Shown: positions 9,212 through 17,789, counted from the first letter of the stretch. The stretch: DNA of 64,000 nt from Thermatribacter sp048814795 (GCA_048814795.1 CP184673.1:620001-684000); one strand, 5' to 3'. Notes: a model not told the origin generated them from the sequence alone. Numbers and translations are program-made.

Positions 9212-9258
9212 TCATTCCATGTTTGGCCTGCTCTTAGAGCAGGCCAAACATGGAATGA
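9212..9258 (+). other. Long perfect hairpin after the system B binding-protein gene
   Basis: 22 paired bases (9212-9233 with 9237-9258) around a TTA loop, 18 bases after the stop codon and with no U-tract. It is therefore not a normal terminator. Its place between the binding-protein and permease genes suggests a 3' stabiliser or partial attenuator that raises binding protein over membrane subunits. It also overlaps two candidate starts of the next gene, which argues against them. Confidence 0.85.
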
Positions 9259-9275
9259 GGAAGGAAGGGAGTTTG

Positions 9276-10169
9276 ATGGTAATGCTAAAGCAAGTCGTGA
9301 GAAAGAAAAACATTGCCTTCTGGCTTTTTTTACCAGCCTTTGCTTTGACGGTAGGGATTTTGGTTCCCTTTGGTTATTCGGTAGCCATGTCTTTTACTAA
9401 TCTTAACCTTACAGCTGGAACCAAAGCTTTTATAGGTATAGGAAATTATATAAAAATGGCGAGGGATCCGGAGTTTTGGAACGCTTTGAAGGTGACAATT
9501 CTTTTTACAATTGGGGCGGTGAGTTTTGAAGTCCTGGTTGGTTTCGCTGCAGCCTATCTTCTAAATCTGGGGTTAATGGGACAGAGAGTTTTTCGCACTC
9601 TTTTCCTGGTACCAGTAATGTTGCCTCCTACCGTGGCTGCGATTATGTGGAAACTCATGATGGCACCTATACAGGGGGTTTTGAATTATCTTTTGCAGCT
9701 TGCCGGATTCCTTGGCTTGGAGTGGCTTGGTTCTTCAAAAACAGCTCTTATGTCGGTAATTTTGATCGATGCTTATGTTTTTATTCCCTTTTGTGGAATG
9801 ATTTTTTTGGCTGGAGTACAGAACTTACCAAAGGAGCCTTACGAAGCCGCGGCTGTTGATGGAGTTTCGAGCTGGTTTGTCTTTCGTAAATTGACTCTTC
9901 CACTTTTAAAGCCGGTAATCCTTATTGTATTACTGTTCAGAATTATGGATTGCCTCAAACACTTCGATATAATCTATGCGGCTACCAAAGGTGGACCTGC
10001 CAGTGCTACTATGACTTTGACGGTGCAGGCTTATTATCACAGCTTTCGCTGGACGGATATGGGTTATGCCTTTGCTCACCTGGTTGTTCTTTGGGCCATC
10101 GTCTATGTTTTAAGCTATTTCATTGTTGAACAGTGGAAGAAGGCAGTAGCCGAAGTGCATGGAAGATAG
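9276..10169 (+). CDS. CUT1 ABC permease, first subunit of system B
   Basis: MalF/UgpA-like membrane protein of about 297 residues with six predicted membrane segments and an intact EAA loop (EAAAVDGVSSWFVFRKLTLP). In-frame ATGs at 9219 and 9255 fall inside the intergenic hairpin and lack ribosome sites. The purine run AAGGAAGGGAG (9261-9271) points to ATG 9276 or 9282. The body closely resembles the first permease of system A (for example NALKVTILFT against NSFKITVLFT). It forms the channel with the next gene. Confidence 0.93.
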   Translation: MVMLKQVVRKKNIAFWLFLPAFALTVGILVPFGYSVAMSFTNLNLTAGTKAFIGIGNYIKMARDPEFWNALKVTILFTIGAVSFEVLVGFAAAYLLNLGLMGQRVFRTLFLVPVMLPPTVAAIMWKLMMAPIQGVLNYLLQLAGFLGLEWLGSSKTALMSVILIDAYVFIPFCGMIFLAGVQNLPKEPYEAAAVDGVSSWFVFRKLTLPLLKPVILIVLLFRIMDCLKHFDIIYAATKGGPASATMTLTVQAYYHSFRWTDMGYAFAHLVVLWAIVYVLSYFIVEQWKKAVAEVHGR

Positions 10170-10182
10170 GAGGTGAAGAAGA

Positions 10183-11046
10183 ATGAGAGATGATGGACTT
10201 TCCGTTGGCAAGGTTCTGGCAATTTTTGGATTGGTTTTGATAATGCTATGGACTCTTTTTCCATTGTACTGGATATTTTTAATGTCCATTAAAACGCCGG
10301 TGGATGTTATTGCTTACCCTCCTAAGTTTGTTTTTGATCCTACTCTTGAGAACTACTCAGTCGTTTTATTTGGGAAAGCCTGGCTTGGGAAGTACGAAAC
10401 GGTGAAAACAGATTTTCCCAGATACTTCCTTAACAGTATTGTTGTTTGTTCCGGTGCAGTTGCTCTTAGTATGCTGGTTGGTGTTCCAGCTGCCTATTCT
10501 CTGGCCCGTTTTGATTTCAGGGGTAAAGAGAATTTTGCCTTTACTTTGTTGAGTTTCCGCTTTGCTCCTGGTTTGATCGTTATAATTCCACTTTACATCA
10601 TTTTTAGAAAGCTTGGTTTCTATGGAACCTATCACGGGATGATCATTGCCTATCAAGTTATTACGCTTCCTTTTGCTGTCTGGCTGATGAGGGGCTTTTT
10701 TGAGGATATTCCCCAGGAACTCGAACAGGCAGCCCGAATTGATGGATATACTTGGTGGGGTGTATTTCGCAAAGTGGATATTCCTCTTGTTGCCCCAGGG
10801 ATCGCAGCTACTGCCATTCTCTCTTTTATCTTTGCCTGGAACGACTTTTTGTTTGGACATGTCCTTTCTTCTGACGTCACCAGGCCGGTTACGCCTTCTC
10901 TGATGGGCTTTATTTCCTATGAGCAGGTTTTATGGGGCCAGATGGCTGCTGCAGCCATAATTACTTTGCTACCTTCGGTAGTTTTGGCTTTCTTTATTCA
11001 GCGCTATCTGGTTAGAGGTTTAACTTTTGGAGCAGTAAAGGGTTGA
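10183..11046 (+). CDS. CUT1 ABC permease, second subunit of system B
   Basis: MalG-like permease, 287 residues, with ATG after AGGAGGTG. It has the subunit-typical SIKTPVDVIAYPPKFVFDPT near the N-terminus, the EAA loop EQAARIDGYTWWGVFRKVDIP and the C-terminal RGLTFGAVKG shared with system A. Compared with A it carries a short insertion (about residues 65-75, GKAWLGKYETVKTDFPRY) in the first periplasmic region. It is followed at once by the two ATPase genes. Confidence 0.93.
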   Translation: MRDDGLSVGKVLAIFGLVLIMLWTLFPLYWIFLMSIKTPVDVIAYPPKFVFDPTLENYSVVLFGKAWLGKYETVKTDFPRYFLNSIVVCSGAVALSMLVGVPAAYSLARFDFRGKENFAFTLLSFRFAPGLIVIIPLYIIFRKLGFYGTYHGMIIAYQVITLPFAVWLMRGFFEDIPQELEQAARIDGYTWWGVFRKVDIPLVAPGIAATAILSFIFAWNDFLFGHVLSSDVTRPVTPSLMGFISYEQVLWGQMAAAAIITLLPSVVLAFFIQRYLVRGLTFGAVKG

Positions 11047-11062
11047 TGTGGAGGTCTTAGGG

Positions 11063-12193
11063 ATGAGAGAAGTTGAATTTGTAGGAGTGGTTAAAAAGTA
11101 TGGAGATCTGGTGGCAGTGAATGACCTTAACTTGAAGGTAAACGATGGTGAACTGCTCGCTATACTTGGTGCTCCAGGCGCTGGAAAAAGTTCGACCTTG
11201 AAAATGGTAGCTGGTGTTGAGGATATTACTTCAGGAACCATAAAAATTGGGGATCAGGTAGTCAACTATCTTGATCCCTCCGAAAGAGATGTAGCAATGG
11301 CTTTTGAAACCTATGCTTTATATCCCCACATATCGGTTTTTGAAAATATAGCTTTTCCTCTCCGCTCTCCCAAACGCGCTAAATACTTTACTGAAGAGGA
11401 TATTAAAAAGAGAGTACAAGAAGTGGCTGAGTTTCTGGAGATAGACATGTTGCTGAACAGAAAGCCCAAAGAACTTAGTGGGGGCCAAAGGCAAAGAGTT
11501 AGTCTGGCCAGATGTCTTATCAGGGATCCCAAAGTGTTTTTGCTTGACGAGCCCATAGCTCATCTTGATGCTAAGTTAAGGCATAAACTCCGGAGAGAGT
11601 TGAAAATCTGGCAGCAAAGGAAGAAAACTACCATGCTCTATACCACTACCGATTATCTGGAAGCTTTTTCCGTGGGTGACAGGATTGCTATTTTGCATCG
11701 GGGTTCACTTCTACAGGTAGGAACCTGGGATGAAATTTATGAGCGACCCGCACACCGTTTTGTTGGACAACTGGTTAGCGATCCTCCCATGAACTTTTTC
11801 TCGGGACAATTGGTAAAGAATGGTGAAGAAATTCTTTTTGAGACGAAAGGCGTTCGTTTTGTGCTTTCCCCAGAAGCACAGAGGAAGTTATTGAAACATA
11901 ACCTTGAGGAGGTGCTTTTGGGGATTTTCCCCAGTAAACTGTTGTTAGATTTTTCGGATTTTCGTCCGGAGGAAAGTGCTGGGACAATGGTTAAAGCTGT
12001 GGTTAAATTTTCGGAAGTACGGGGTTCTCGTAAAATTGTTTTTGCTCAGGCAGGAGAGGGTATTACTTTTACTGCTCAGGCTGCTTTAGGAGTCCAGTGT
12101 CCTCCAGGAAGCGAGAAGCAGTTTTTCTTTCCTGCGGCTTCTATCCAGCTCTTTGATAACGTTACTCAACGCAACGTTCTTTTACTTGATTAG
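11063..12193 (+). CDS. ABC importer ATPase, first subunit of system B (H-loop His missing)
   Basis: MalK-like ATPase of 376 residues. Walker A GAPGAGKS (36-43), signature LSGGQRQR and Walker B VFLLDEP are intact. The Q-loop has Glu82 (MAFETYALYP), and the H-loop reads YTTTDY, so the switch His, which contacts the ATP gamma phosphate, is Thr196 (codon ACC at 11648-11650). The site using this subunit's Walker motifs is therefore probably weak or inactive; the partner ATPase keeps its His. GTG 11048 is in frame, but ATG 11063 has GGAGG 8 bases upstream and matches paralogue N-termini. The C-terminal regulatory domain is present. Confidence 0.9.
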   Translation: MREVEFVGVVKKYGDLVAVNDLNLKVNDGELLAILGAPGAGKSSTLKMVAGVEDITSGTIKIGDQVVNYLDPSERDVAMAFETYALYPHISVFENIAFPLRSPKRAKYFTEEDIKKRVQEVAEFLEIDMLLNRKPKELSGGQRQRVSLARCLIRDPKVFLLDEPIAHLDAKLRHKLRRELKIWQQRKKTTMLYTTTDYLEAFSVGDRIAILHRGSLLQVGTWDEIYERPAHRFVGQLVSDPPMNFFSGQLVKNGEEILFETKGVRFVLSPEAQRKLLKHNLEEVLLGIFPSKLLLDFSDFRPEESAGTMVKAVVKFSEVRGSRKIVFAQAGEGITFTAQAALGVQCPPGSEKQFFFPAASIQLFDNVTQRNVLLLD

Positions 12194-12210
12194 GTGGGGT
12201 GGTGTCGGTA

Positions 12211-13344
12211 ATGGCTGAAGTTCGAGTTGAACATGTTTGGAAGTTTTATAGAGAGGAACTTGGAGATGCGGGGAGAGTGCTCGCCGTAGAGGACGTTTCT
12301 TTTATATGCGAAGATAAAAGTTTTTTATGCTTACTCGGTCCATCGGGTTGTGGTAAAACCACCACTTTACGTATGATTGCTGGACTTGAGAAAATTTCGA
12401 AGGGTGATATTTATATTGGCCAGAGACGAGTAAACAATCTGCATCCTCGAGATCGTCAAATTGCCATGGCTTTTGAATCCTATGCCCTCTATCCTCCACT
12501 CACGGTTTTTGACAACATTGCCTTCCCGCTCAGAGCTCGAAAATATCCGGAGCAAAAAATAAGAGATAAGATTAAAACTGTTGCAGAGCTTCTGGAAATT
12601 CAGGACATTTTGAATCATCGTCCGGCTCGCTTAAGTGGTGGAGAACAACAGAGGGTATCCCTTGCTCGGGCCTTAGTAAGAGAAGATGCTCTGGTAACCT
12701 TAATGGATGAGCCCATATCTCATTTGGACTCTCAACTTAAGGCTAAATTACGAATAGAGTTAAAAAGAATTCAGGAAGAGTGGAACTTGACCGTTATATA
12801 CGTAACCCACGATCAGCTTGAAGCGTTGAGTATGGCTGATCGAGTGGTGGTCATGAATGCGGGAAGAATTCAGCAAATTGGGTCACCGATTGAGCTTTAC
12901 GAGAAACCCAGTAATCTCTTTGTGGCTGGTTTTATAGGCGAACCTCCTATGAACTTCATTGAATGTACTTTGGATAGAGAAGGAAATAAGTTTTTCTTGC
13001 GATCGGCTTTCTTTAATTTCGAATTGGATAAAGAGCTGGGTTCAAAAATCTTAAAAGAAAGTAAGAATCCTCAGAAGTTAATTATGGGTGTAAGACCTGG
13101 CGATATGATCCTTGGGAAAAGCGAAAGTGCTCATTCTTATTCCTTGCGGGGTCAGATTTTTGGTATCGAGCCTCATGGAGAGTCTTCGGTGGTAATCCTT
13201 GACCTTGAAAAAGATACCCAGATTTACATTGAGGCCCCAGGTCTTCCTGATGCTGCGGAAGGCGAGGTTGCTTGGGTTTCATTTCCTAAGGATAAGTTAC
13301 ATTTGTTTGATGAGGAAACTGGAGAAGCAATCAGGGTGAATTGA
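12211..13344 (+). CDS. ABC importer ATPase, second subunit of system B
   Basis: MalK-like ATPase of 377 residues. Walker A GPSGCGKT, signature LSGGEQQR, Walker B TLMDEP and H-loop VTHDQ are intact; the Q-loop carries Glu (MAFESYALYPP). A short insertion after the first strand (REELGDAGRVLAVED) distinguishes it from its paralogues. ATG 12211 gives the MAEVRVEHVWKFY start, close to the paralogues; GTG 12199 is less likely. It pairs with the previous gene to form an asymmetric ATPase dimer. Confidence 0.92.
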   Translation: MAEVRVEHVWKFYREELGDAGRVLAVEDVSFICEDKSFLCLLGPSGCGKTTTLRMIAGLEKISKGDIYIGQRRVNNLHPRDRQIAMAFESYALYPPLTVFDNIAFPLRARKYPEQKIRDKIKTVAELLEIQDILNHRPARLSGGEQQRVSLARALVREDALVTLMDEPISHLDSQLKAKLRIELKRIQEEWNLTVIYVTHDQLEALSMADRVVVMNAGRIQQIGSPIELYEKPSNLFVAGFIGEPPMNFIECTLDREGNKFFLRSAFFNFELDKELGSKILKESKNPQKLIMGVRPGDMILGKSESAHSYSLRGQIFGIEPHGESSVVILDLEKDTQIYIEAPGLPDAAEGEVAWVSFPKDKLHLFDEETGEAIRVN

Positions 13345-13364
13345 TTTGAAAGGAGTGTATATAA

Positions 13365-14459
13365 GTGGAAAGAAAAAATGACATTCCTCGCACAATGAAA
13401 GCGGTGGTGGCGTATAAGCCTGGTGATTATCGTTTGGAAGAAGTGGATGTTCCAGAAATTAATGAAAATGAAGTGCTTTTGAAAGTAGGTGGTTGTGGTA
13501 TTTGTGCTGGTGATGTGAAGGGATATCATGGCGCGCCTTCTTTCTGGGGAGGGGATGGTCAACCTGCCTGGATTGTTGCTCCTTTCATTCCGGGTCATGA
13601 ATTTTATGGCCAGGTTGTGGCGATAGGAGATCAGGCTCGAGAAAAATACGGTTTGAAGCTCGGCGACTGGGTGGTTTCGGAACAGATTATTCCTTGTGGC
13701 AAGTGTCGCTTTTGTTTAGAGGGAAGCTATTGGATGTGCGAAGTACATCATATCTATGGTTTTCAAGGCAAAGTTGCAGATGGTGCCTTTGCAGAATATG
13801 TAAAGCTCCCATCTACAGCCCGTAATTATCGTTTACCGGATGGTTTTCCTCTGGAAGTTGCTCCCTACGTTGAGCCTCTGGCCTGTGCTATTCACGCTGT
13901 AGAGCGAGCTGATATTCAGTTTTATGATATAGTGGTAATTGCAGGCATGGGCGCACTGGGTCTTGGAATGTTGCAAGCTGCAAAACTCAAAAATCCCCAA
14001 ATGGTTATTGTTCTTGATGTTAGGGATCGAAGGCTGGAGTTGGCGAAGAAGCTGGGTGCAGATCTTGCACTTAACCCGGTTAAGGAAGATGTGGTAAAGA
14101 AGATAAAGGAACTTACTGATGGTTATGGTTGTGATGTTTATATCCAGGCAAGCGGGCATCCCAATGGAGTTGTCCAGGGTTTGCAGGCTATAAGGAAAAT
14201 GGGCAGATACGTGGAATTCAGTGTTTATAATGAGCCGACCACAGTTGACTGGAGTATCATTGGAGACCGCAAAGAGCTGGATCTACGGGGGGCACATTTA
14301 AGCCCTAAAGCTTATCCTTCAGCGATTCGTTTTTTGAACTCGGGTGAAATAAAGGCTGATGAAATAATAACTCATAGACTTCCTCTTGATAATTTTATGG
14401 AAGGGTTTAGACTAGTGGAAAAAGGCGAGGAGTCCATTAAGGTTGTACTTGTACCCTGA
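13365..14459 (+). CDS. Zinc-dependent medium-chain polyol dehydrogenase
   Basis: 364-residue MDR-family dehydrogenase. Catalytic-zinc region GGCGICAGD and GHEFYG; structural zinc cysteines CGKCRFCLEGSYWMC; Rossmann motif GMGALGLGML followed by LDVRDRR, whose acidic residue suggests NAD preference. It likely oxidises an imported polyol to a ketose. GTG 13365 lies 10 bases after AAGGAG; ATG 13395 is an alternative. The neighbours (RpiB, DhaK, DhaL) match the enzymes of erythritol/threitol use described in Mycobacterium smegmatis, where a dehydrogenase makes erythrulose, a Dha-type kinase phosphorylates it and an RpiB-type isomerase gives erythrose 4-phosphate. That role is inference. Confidence 0.88.
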   Translation: MERKNDIPRTMKAVVAYKPGDYRLEEVDVPEINENEVLLKVGGCGICAGDVKGYHGAPSFWGGDGQPAWIVAPFIPGHEFYGQVVAIGDQAREKYGLKLGDWVVSEQIIPCGKCRFCLEGSYWMCEVHHIYGFQGKVADGAFAEYVKLPSTARNYRLPDGFPLEVAPYVEPLACAIHAVERADIQFYDIVVIAGMGALGLGMLQAAKLKNPQMVIVLDVRDRRLELAKKLGADLALNPVKEDVVKKIKELTDGYGCDVYIQASGHPNGVVQGLQAIRKMGRYVEFSVYNEPTTVDWSIIGDRKELDLRGAHLSPKAYPSAIRFLNSGEIKADEIITHRLPLDNFMEGFRLVEKGEESIKVVLVP

Positions 14460-14474
14460 GAGGAGGTTTGATTT

Positions 14475-14933
14475 ATGTACCTGGTCATTGCGTCAGATCA
14501 TTTTGGGTATCCCTTAAAGCAGGTTATTGTGGAGTATCTGAAAACCAAGGGTGTTGAGTTTGAGGATCTGGGGGTTTTTTCAGAAAGTGAAGAGGCGCTT
14601 TACCCCGATGTGGCCTTGAAGGCCTGTATGGGGATTAAGGAGGGCAAATACCAGTACGGGATTCTGGTTTGTGGTACGGGTATTGGCATGGCTCTTGCTG
14701 CGAATAAAATTCCTGGAATTTATGCTGCCTGTGCCCACGATATTTACTCTGCGGAAAGGGCTAAAAAGAGCAACAATTCCAACGTGTTGACCCTGGGAAG
14801 GCACATCGTCGGACCAGAACTTGCCAAAAAACTGGTTGATGCCTGGTTAGAAAGTGATTTTCAGGGAGGGCGCTCTTTGCCCAAGGTTGAACGTATTAAA
14901 GAGATTGAAAAAAAATTTCTCAAGGAGGCATAG
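14475..14933 (+). CDS. rpiB: RpiB/LacAB-family sugar-phosphate isomerase
   Basis: 152-residue isomerase with the RpiB core: IASDHFGYPLK at the N-terminus, the active-site Cys in VCGTGIGM, and NNSNVLTLGRH. Family members interconvert ribose/ribulose 5-phosphate, allose/allulose 6-phosphate or erythrose/erythrulose 4-phosphate. Between a polyol dehydrogenase and a Dha-type kinase, erythrulose-4-phosphate isomerase (DerI/EryI-like) is as plausible as a housekeeping ribose role. The start has GAGAGGAGG upstream, and dhaK follows 3 bases after the stop codon. Confidence 0.9.
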   Translation: MYLVIASDHFGYPLKQVIVEYLKTKGVEFEDLGVFSESEEALYPDVALKACMGIKEGKYQYGILVCGTGIGMALAANKIPGIYAACAHDIYSAERAKKSNNSNVLTLGRHIVGPELAKKLVDAWLESDFQGGRSLPKVERIKEIEKKFLKEA

Positions 14934-14936
14934 ATT

Positions 14937-15935
14937 ATGAAAAAGTTCATCAACTCTCCCCAAAACCTTATCGAAGAAATGCTGGAGGGTTTTGTAGCTG
15001 CAAATTCTAACAAGGTGCGCCGCCTGGAAACAGAGAGAGTGCTGGTCCGCAAGGACGCACCAATAAAGGGTAAGGTGGGCATCGTAACTGGTGGAGGTTC
15101 GGGACACAAGCCAGCTTTCATTGGTTATATCGGTAAGGGCCTGGTTGACGCTGTAGCGGTAGGGGATATTTTTGCTGCACCTCCAGTGCAGAGAGCTTAT
15201 GAAGCTATTAAGGCAGCAAACGGAGGCAAAGGAGTTTTGCTCTGTATTGGAAACTATTCGGGAGACATCATGAACTTTGGTATGGCTAAAGAACTTGCTG
15301 AAGCCGAAGGCATACCGGTTGAAACCGTGGTGGTTAACGACGATGTGGCTTCGAGTCCTAAGGAGCGCATGGATAACCGGCGCGGAGTTGCTGGTGAGGT
15401 AATTCTCTGGAAAATAGCTGGAGCTCTGGCTGAAGAAGGGGCCGACCTTCAGAAGCTAAAGGAAGTTGGAGAAAGAGCAGTTTTCAACACTCGCAGCATG
15501 GGTGTGGCCCATACTCCCTGCGTTTTGCCCACCACTGGGAAACCGAGTTTTGAGATAGGCGAAGATGAAATGGAAATTGGGGTGGGTCACCATGGTGAAC
15601 CAGGGATCCAGAGAACCAAGATGATGACCGCTGATGAGGTGAGCGAGCTTTTAACCCTGAAAGTTATCGAGGATTTGCCTTTCAAATCGGGAGACGAAGT
15701 GGTAGTAATGATCAACGGTTTGGGCTCCACTTCGCTCCTTGAAATGTACATTTGCTTCCGCAAGGTAAATCAAATTCTTGCCGATCACAATATAAAGGTC
15801 CACCGTACCTATGTTGGAGAATTTTTCACTTCCCTTGAAATGGGTGGTTTTTCAGTGACTTTGACCAAGCTTGACGACGAGTTGAAAAGACTTATCGATG
15901 CTCCTTGTGACGGCGTGCATTTTATCCAGCATTAA
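14937..15935 (+). CDS. dhaK: DhaK-type ketose kinase, substrate-binding subunit
   Basis: 332 residues, full length for DhaK. It has the GGGSGHKPAF substrate loop, VGDIFAAPP, GNYSGDIMNF and the His that covalently binds the substrate carbonyl (VGHHGEPG). It partners the DhaL subunit encoded next. No DhaM phosphotransfer protein is present in the window, so the phosphate donor may be ATP. The substrate could be dihydroxyacetone or, given RpiB next door, erythrulose. ATG 14937 follows AAGGAGG. Confidence 0.9.
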   Translation: MKKFINSPQNLIEEMLEGFVAANSNKVRRLETERVLVRKDAPIKGKVGIVTGGGSGHKPAFIGYIGKGLVDAVAVGDIFAAPPVQRAYEAIKAANGGKGVLLCIGNYSGDIMNFGMAKELAEAEGIPVETVVVNDDVASSPKERMDNRRGVAGEVILWKIAGALAEEGADLQKLKEVGERAVFNTRSMGVAHTPCVLPTTGKPSFEIGEDEMEIGVGHHGEPGIQRTKMMTADEVSELLTLKVIEDLPFKSGDEVVVMINGLGSTSLLEMYICFRKVNQILADHNIKVHRTYVGEFFTSLEMGGFSVTLTKLDDELKRLIDAPCDGVHFIQH

Positions 15936-15948
15936 GGGTGGGATAGCC

Positions 15949-16590
15949 ATGGAAAAAATCCCCTTTGAAAAGATTAAAGAAGCTTTTTCCAGAGTGGTTG
16001 AGAATCTTGAAAAAAATCGTCAGTACCTCAACGATCTGGACTCACCTATTGGAGACTCCGACCACGGAGAAAGTGTTTGTAATGCCTTTCAAAAGGTTAA
16101 AGAAGCCGTTGATAAGTTTCCTGCTGACCGGAGAGATATTGGTGCCCTCCTCCAGGAAGCTGGGAAGGCTATTATCTTCTCTGGCGGTGCTGCCATGGGT
16201 CCTCTTTATGGTACCGCTTTTATGGATGCTGGGAAAGCAGTAGTGGGTAAGGAAGAATTGAGTAAAGAAGAAGTGCTTGCTATGTGGAGGGCTTTTGCTC
16301 AGGGAATTCAAAGGCGTGGACAGGTGCAGCCCGGTGAGAAGACCATGTATGATACCATTTATCCTTCTCTCCAGGCTATGGAGCAAGCCTTTTCCGAAGG
16401 TAAGAGTTTGGAAGAGATGCTGCAGGAAGCCATAAGAGCGGCCAAAGCAGGCATGGAGAGCACTAAAGATATGCTCTCTAAGAGAGGTCGGTCCAGTCGT
16501 TTAGGTGAACGCAGTATCGGTCACATAGACCCTGGTGCTGCATCAAGCTATTTCATAATTGAGGCCTTTTTTGGGAGTCTAATAGAGTAA
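15949..16590 (+). CDS. dhaL: DhaL-type ketose kinase, nucleotide-binding subunit
   Basis: 213 residues. The Mg-nucleotide Asp motif is present as GDSDHG (usually GDGDxG), and the C-terminal segment RGRSSRLGERSIGHIDPGA is typical. ATG 15949 has GGGTGGGA upstream; a longer frame starting at 15898 would lie inside dhaK. It transfers phosphate to the substrate held by DhaK. It is the last gene of the B operon; a GC hairpin follows. Confidence 0.9.
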   Translation: MEKIPFEKIKEAFSRVVENLEKNRQYLNDLDSPIGDSDHGESVCNAFQKVKEAVDKFPADRRDIGALLQEAGKAIIFSGGAAMGPLYGTAFMDAGKAVVGKEELSKEEVLAMWRAFAQGIQRRGQVQPGEKTMYDTIYPSLQAMEQAFSEGKSLEEMLQEAIRAAKAGMESTKDMLSKRGRSSRLGERSIGHIDPGAASSYFIIEAFFGSLIE

Positions 16591-16595
16591 ATTTT

Positions 16596-16612
16596 GGGGG
16601 CTTTCAGCCCCC
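16596..16612 (+). terminator. Terminator-like hairpin after dhaL
   Basis: GGGGGCT-TTC-AGCCCCC, seven pairs, five bases after the dhaL stop. The downstream tract (TCCTTCCTTAGTTTT) is pyrimidine-rich but not a clean U-run. Confidence 0.6.
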
Positions 16613-16646
16613 TCCTTCCTTAGTTTTATATAACCTTCTCTCTTGC

Positions 16647-16675
16647 TTGACTTTTAAAATGTAGAGTGCTATATT
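16647..16675 (+). promoter_or_regulatory. Promoter of the TIM-barrel isomerase / system C unit
   Basis: TTGACT (16647-16652), 17-base spacer, TATATT (16670-16675). The motif GTGCTATATT is shared with the promoter at 29620. Confidence 0.7.
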
Positions 16676-16698
16676 CTCTTATCAGAGAAAAAGTTTTA

Positions 16699-16710
16699 TT
16701 ACATTTGTAA
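16699..16710 (+). promoter_or_regulatory. Operator-like palindrome TTACA-TT-TGTAA
   Basis: Perfect five-base arms around TT, downstream of the promoter and 26 bases before the ATG. Related palindromes occur at 29648 and 29671. A second inverted repeat (TTCTCT-TATC-AGAGAA, 16674-16689) overlaps the -10. The binding regulator is unknown. Confidence 0.5.
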
Positions 16711-16735
16711 CAAAAACCTTCTGGAGGAGGCAGAG

Positions 16736-17710
16736 ATGAACAAACCAAAACTTTCAGTAGGAATATGGTGTATGGGTGGAGTAGCTGACCGCTTTATGCC
16801 CCAGGGTTATGAAGAGCCAGTGGACATAAAAGAGAGAATTAAACGGGTTACCAAGGTTCCTGAGGTTAAAGCAATCGAGTTTTTTGACGATGAGCTTATG
16901 CATATAGAACCCAAGGAACTAAAGCAAATCCTGGATGATAACGGGTTGGATGTTTGTTCAATGAATCTTAACACTCATTCTTTTCCAAAGTGGCAGCTGG
17001 GAGCTTTAACCCATTATGATGAAAAGAAAAGAAGGGAGGCGATAGATGCAGCGAAAAGATTGATTGATTTAACAGGACTTTTTGAATGTCCGACGGTTGG
17101 TTTGTGGTTGGGGGTTGATGGTTTCGATTACGCTTTTCAAATCGACTACGAACGTAGCTGGAATTTGCTTTCTGAATCTGTAGCTGAAATCGCTGACTAT
17201 GGCAGCTCGGTGCAGATCGCTCTTGAATACAAGCTCAAGGAACCACGGCAGTATTTGCTTTTGGGCAATGCCTTTCGAGCTCTATATCTTGTTAAAAGAC
17301 TGGGTAAATCCAACATAGGTGTTACGGTTGATTTTGGCCATGCCCTGATGGCTAAGGAAAACCCTGGAGAAATAGTTTCTGTCTTGGCTAAAGAAGGAAT
17401 CCTGTATGGGGTTCACTTTAACGATGCATACCGGGAATGGGATGATGATCTGGTCGCAGGCAGTGTGAACCTTTACGAGACGCTGGAGTTCCTCTACTAC
17501 CTTAAAAAGAGTAATTATCAGGGGTATCTGAGCTTTGACATCTTCCCGTATCGAATGGCTCCAGAAAAAGCCCTGGAGTTGTGTGTGAAAAACACTCTGG
17601 GCCTTTATGCTCTACTTGATGAAATAGACGAGGCAGCACTCTCTCAAGCCAGAGAAAGCATGGATGCTGGAGCGGTCCATGAGGTGGTAAGGAAAGTGTT
17701 CTTTAAGTGA
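16736..17710 (+). CDS. TIM-barrel sugar-phosphate isomerase/epimerase family protein
   Basis: 324 residues, xylose-isomerase-like / AP-endonuclease-2 TIM barrel. Visible elements: VKAIEFFDDE early, PTVGLWLG, the metal-ligand-type strands IALEYK and VTVDFGHAL, GVHFND and a C-terminal GYLSFDIFP. The pattern of Glu, Asp, His and Asp/Glu ligands at strand ends suggests a metal-dependent isomerase or epimerase of a free or phosphorylated sugar. It starts at ATG 16736 after GGAGGAGG and has its own promoter and a palindrome. It stands between the Dha-type kinase operon and importer C, so it may add an isomerisation step to either polyol route. Substrate unknown. Confidence 0.8.
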   Translation: MNKPKLSVGIWCMGGVADRFMPQGYEEPVDIKERIKRVTKVPEVKAIEFFDDELMHIEPKELKQILDDNGLDVCSMNLNTHSFPKWQLGALTHYDEKKRREAIDAAKRLIDLTGLFECPTVGLWLGVDGFDYAFQIDYERSWNLLSESVAEIADYGSSVQIALEYKLKEPRQYLLLGNAFRALYLVKRLGKSNIGVTVDFGHALMAKENPGEIVSVLAKEGILYGVHFNDAYREWDDDLVAGSVNLYETLEFLYYLKKSNYQGYLSFDIFPYRMAPEKALELCVKNTLGLYALLDEIDEAALSQARESMDAGAVHEVVRKVFFK

Positions 17711-17780
17711 GTTAGTTTGTGTTGAGTTAGCTATTTTGAGGTTCGTGGAAAAAGATTAGGATATACAAATAAATTTTAAA

Positions 17781-17789
17781 GAAAGGAGG
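17781..17789 (+). promoter_or_regulatory. Orphan Shine-Dalgarno in the system C leader
   Basis: GAAAGGAGG, with no ATG, GTG or TTG at usable spacing, 96-104 bases upstream of the binding-protein start, which has its own AAGGAGG at 17873. This is the consensus described for stabilising Shine-Dalgarno elements in Bacillus leaders. Confidence 0.5.

Noticed and set aside
9219..9275. Upstream ATG starts (9219, 9255) for the system B permease
   Set aside because: They lie within the 22-bp hairpin and have no ribosome site; the purine run at 9261-9271 fits ATG 9276/9282.
10366..10860. 164-codon open frame on the - strand
   Set aside because: Antisense to a well-conserved permease, with low-complexity basic composition; a shadow frame.
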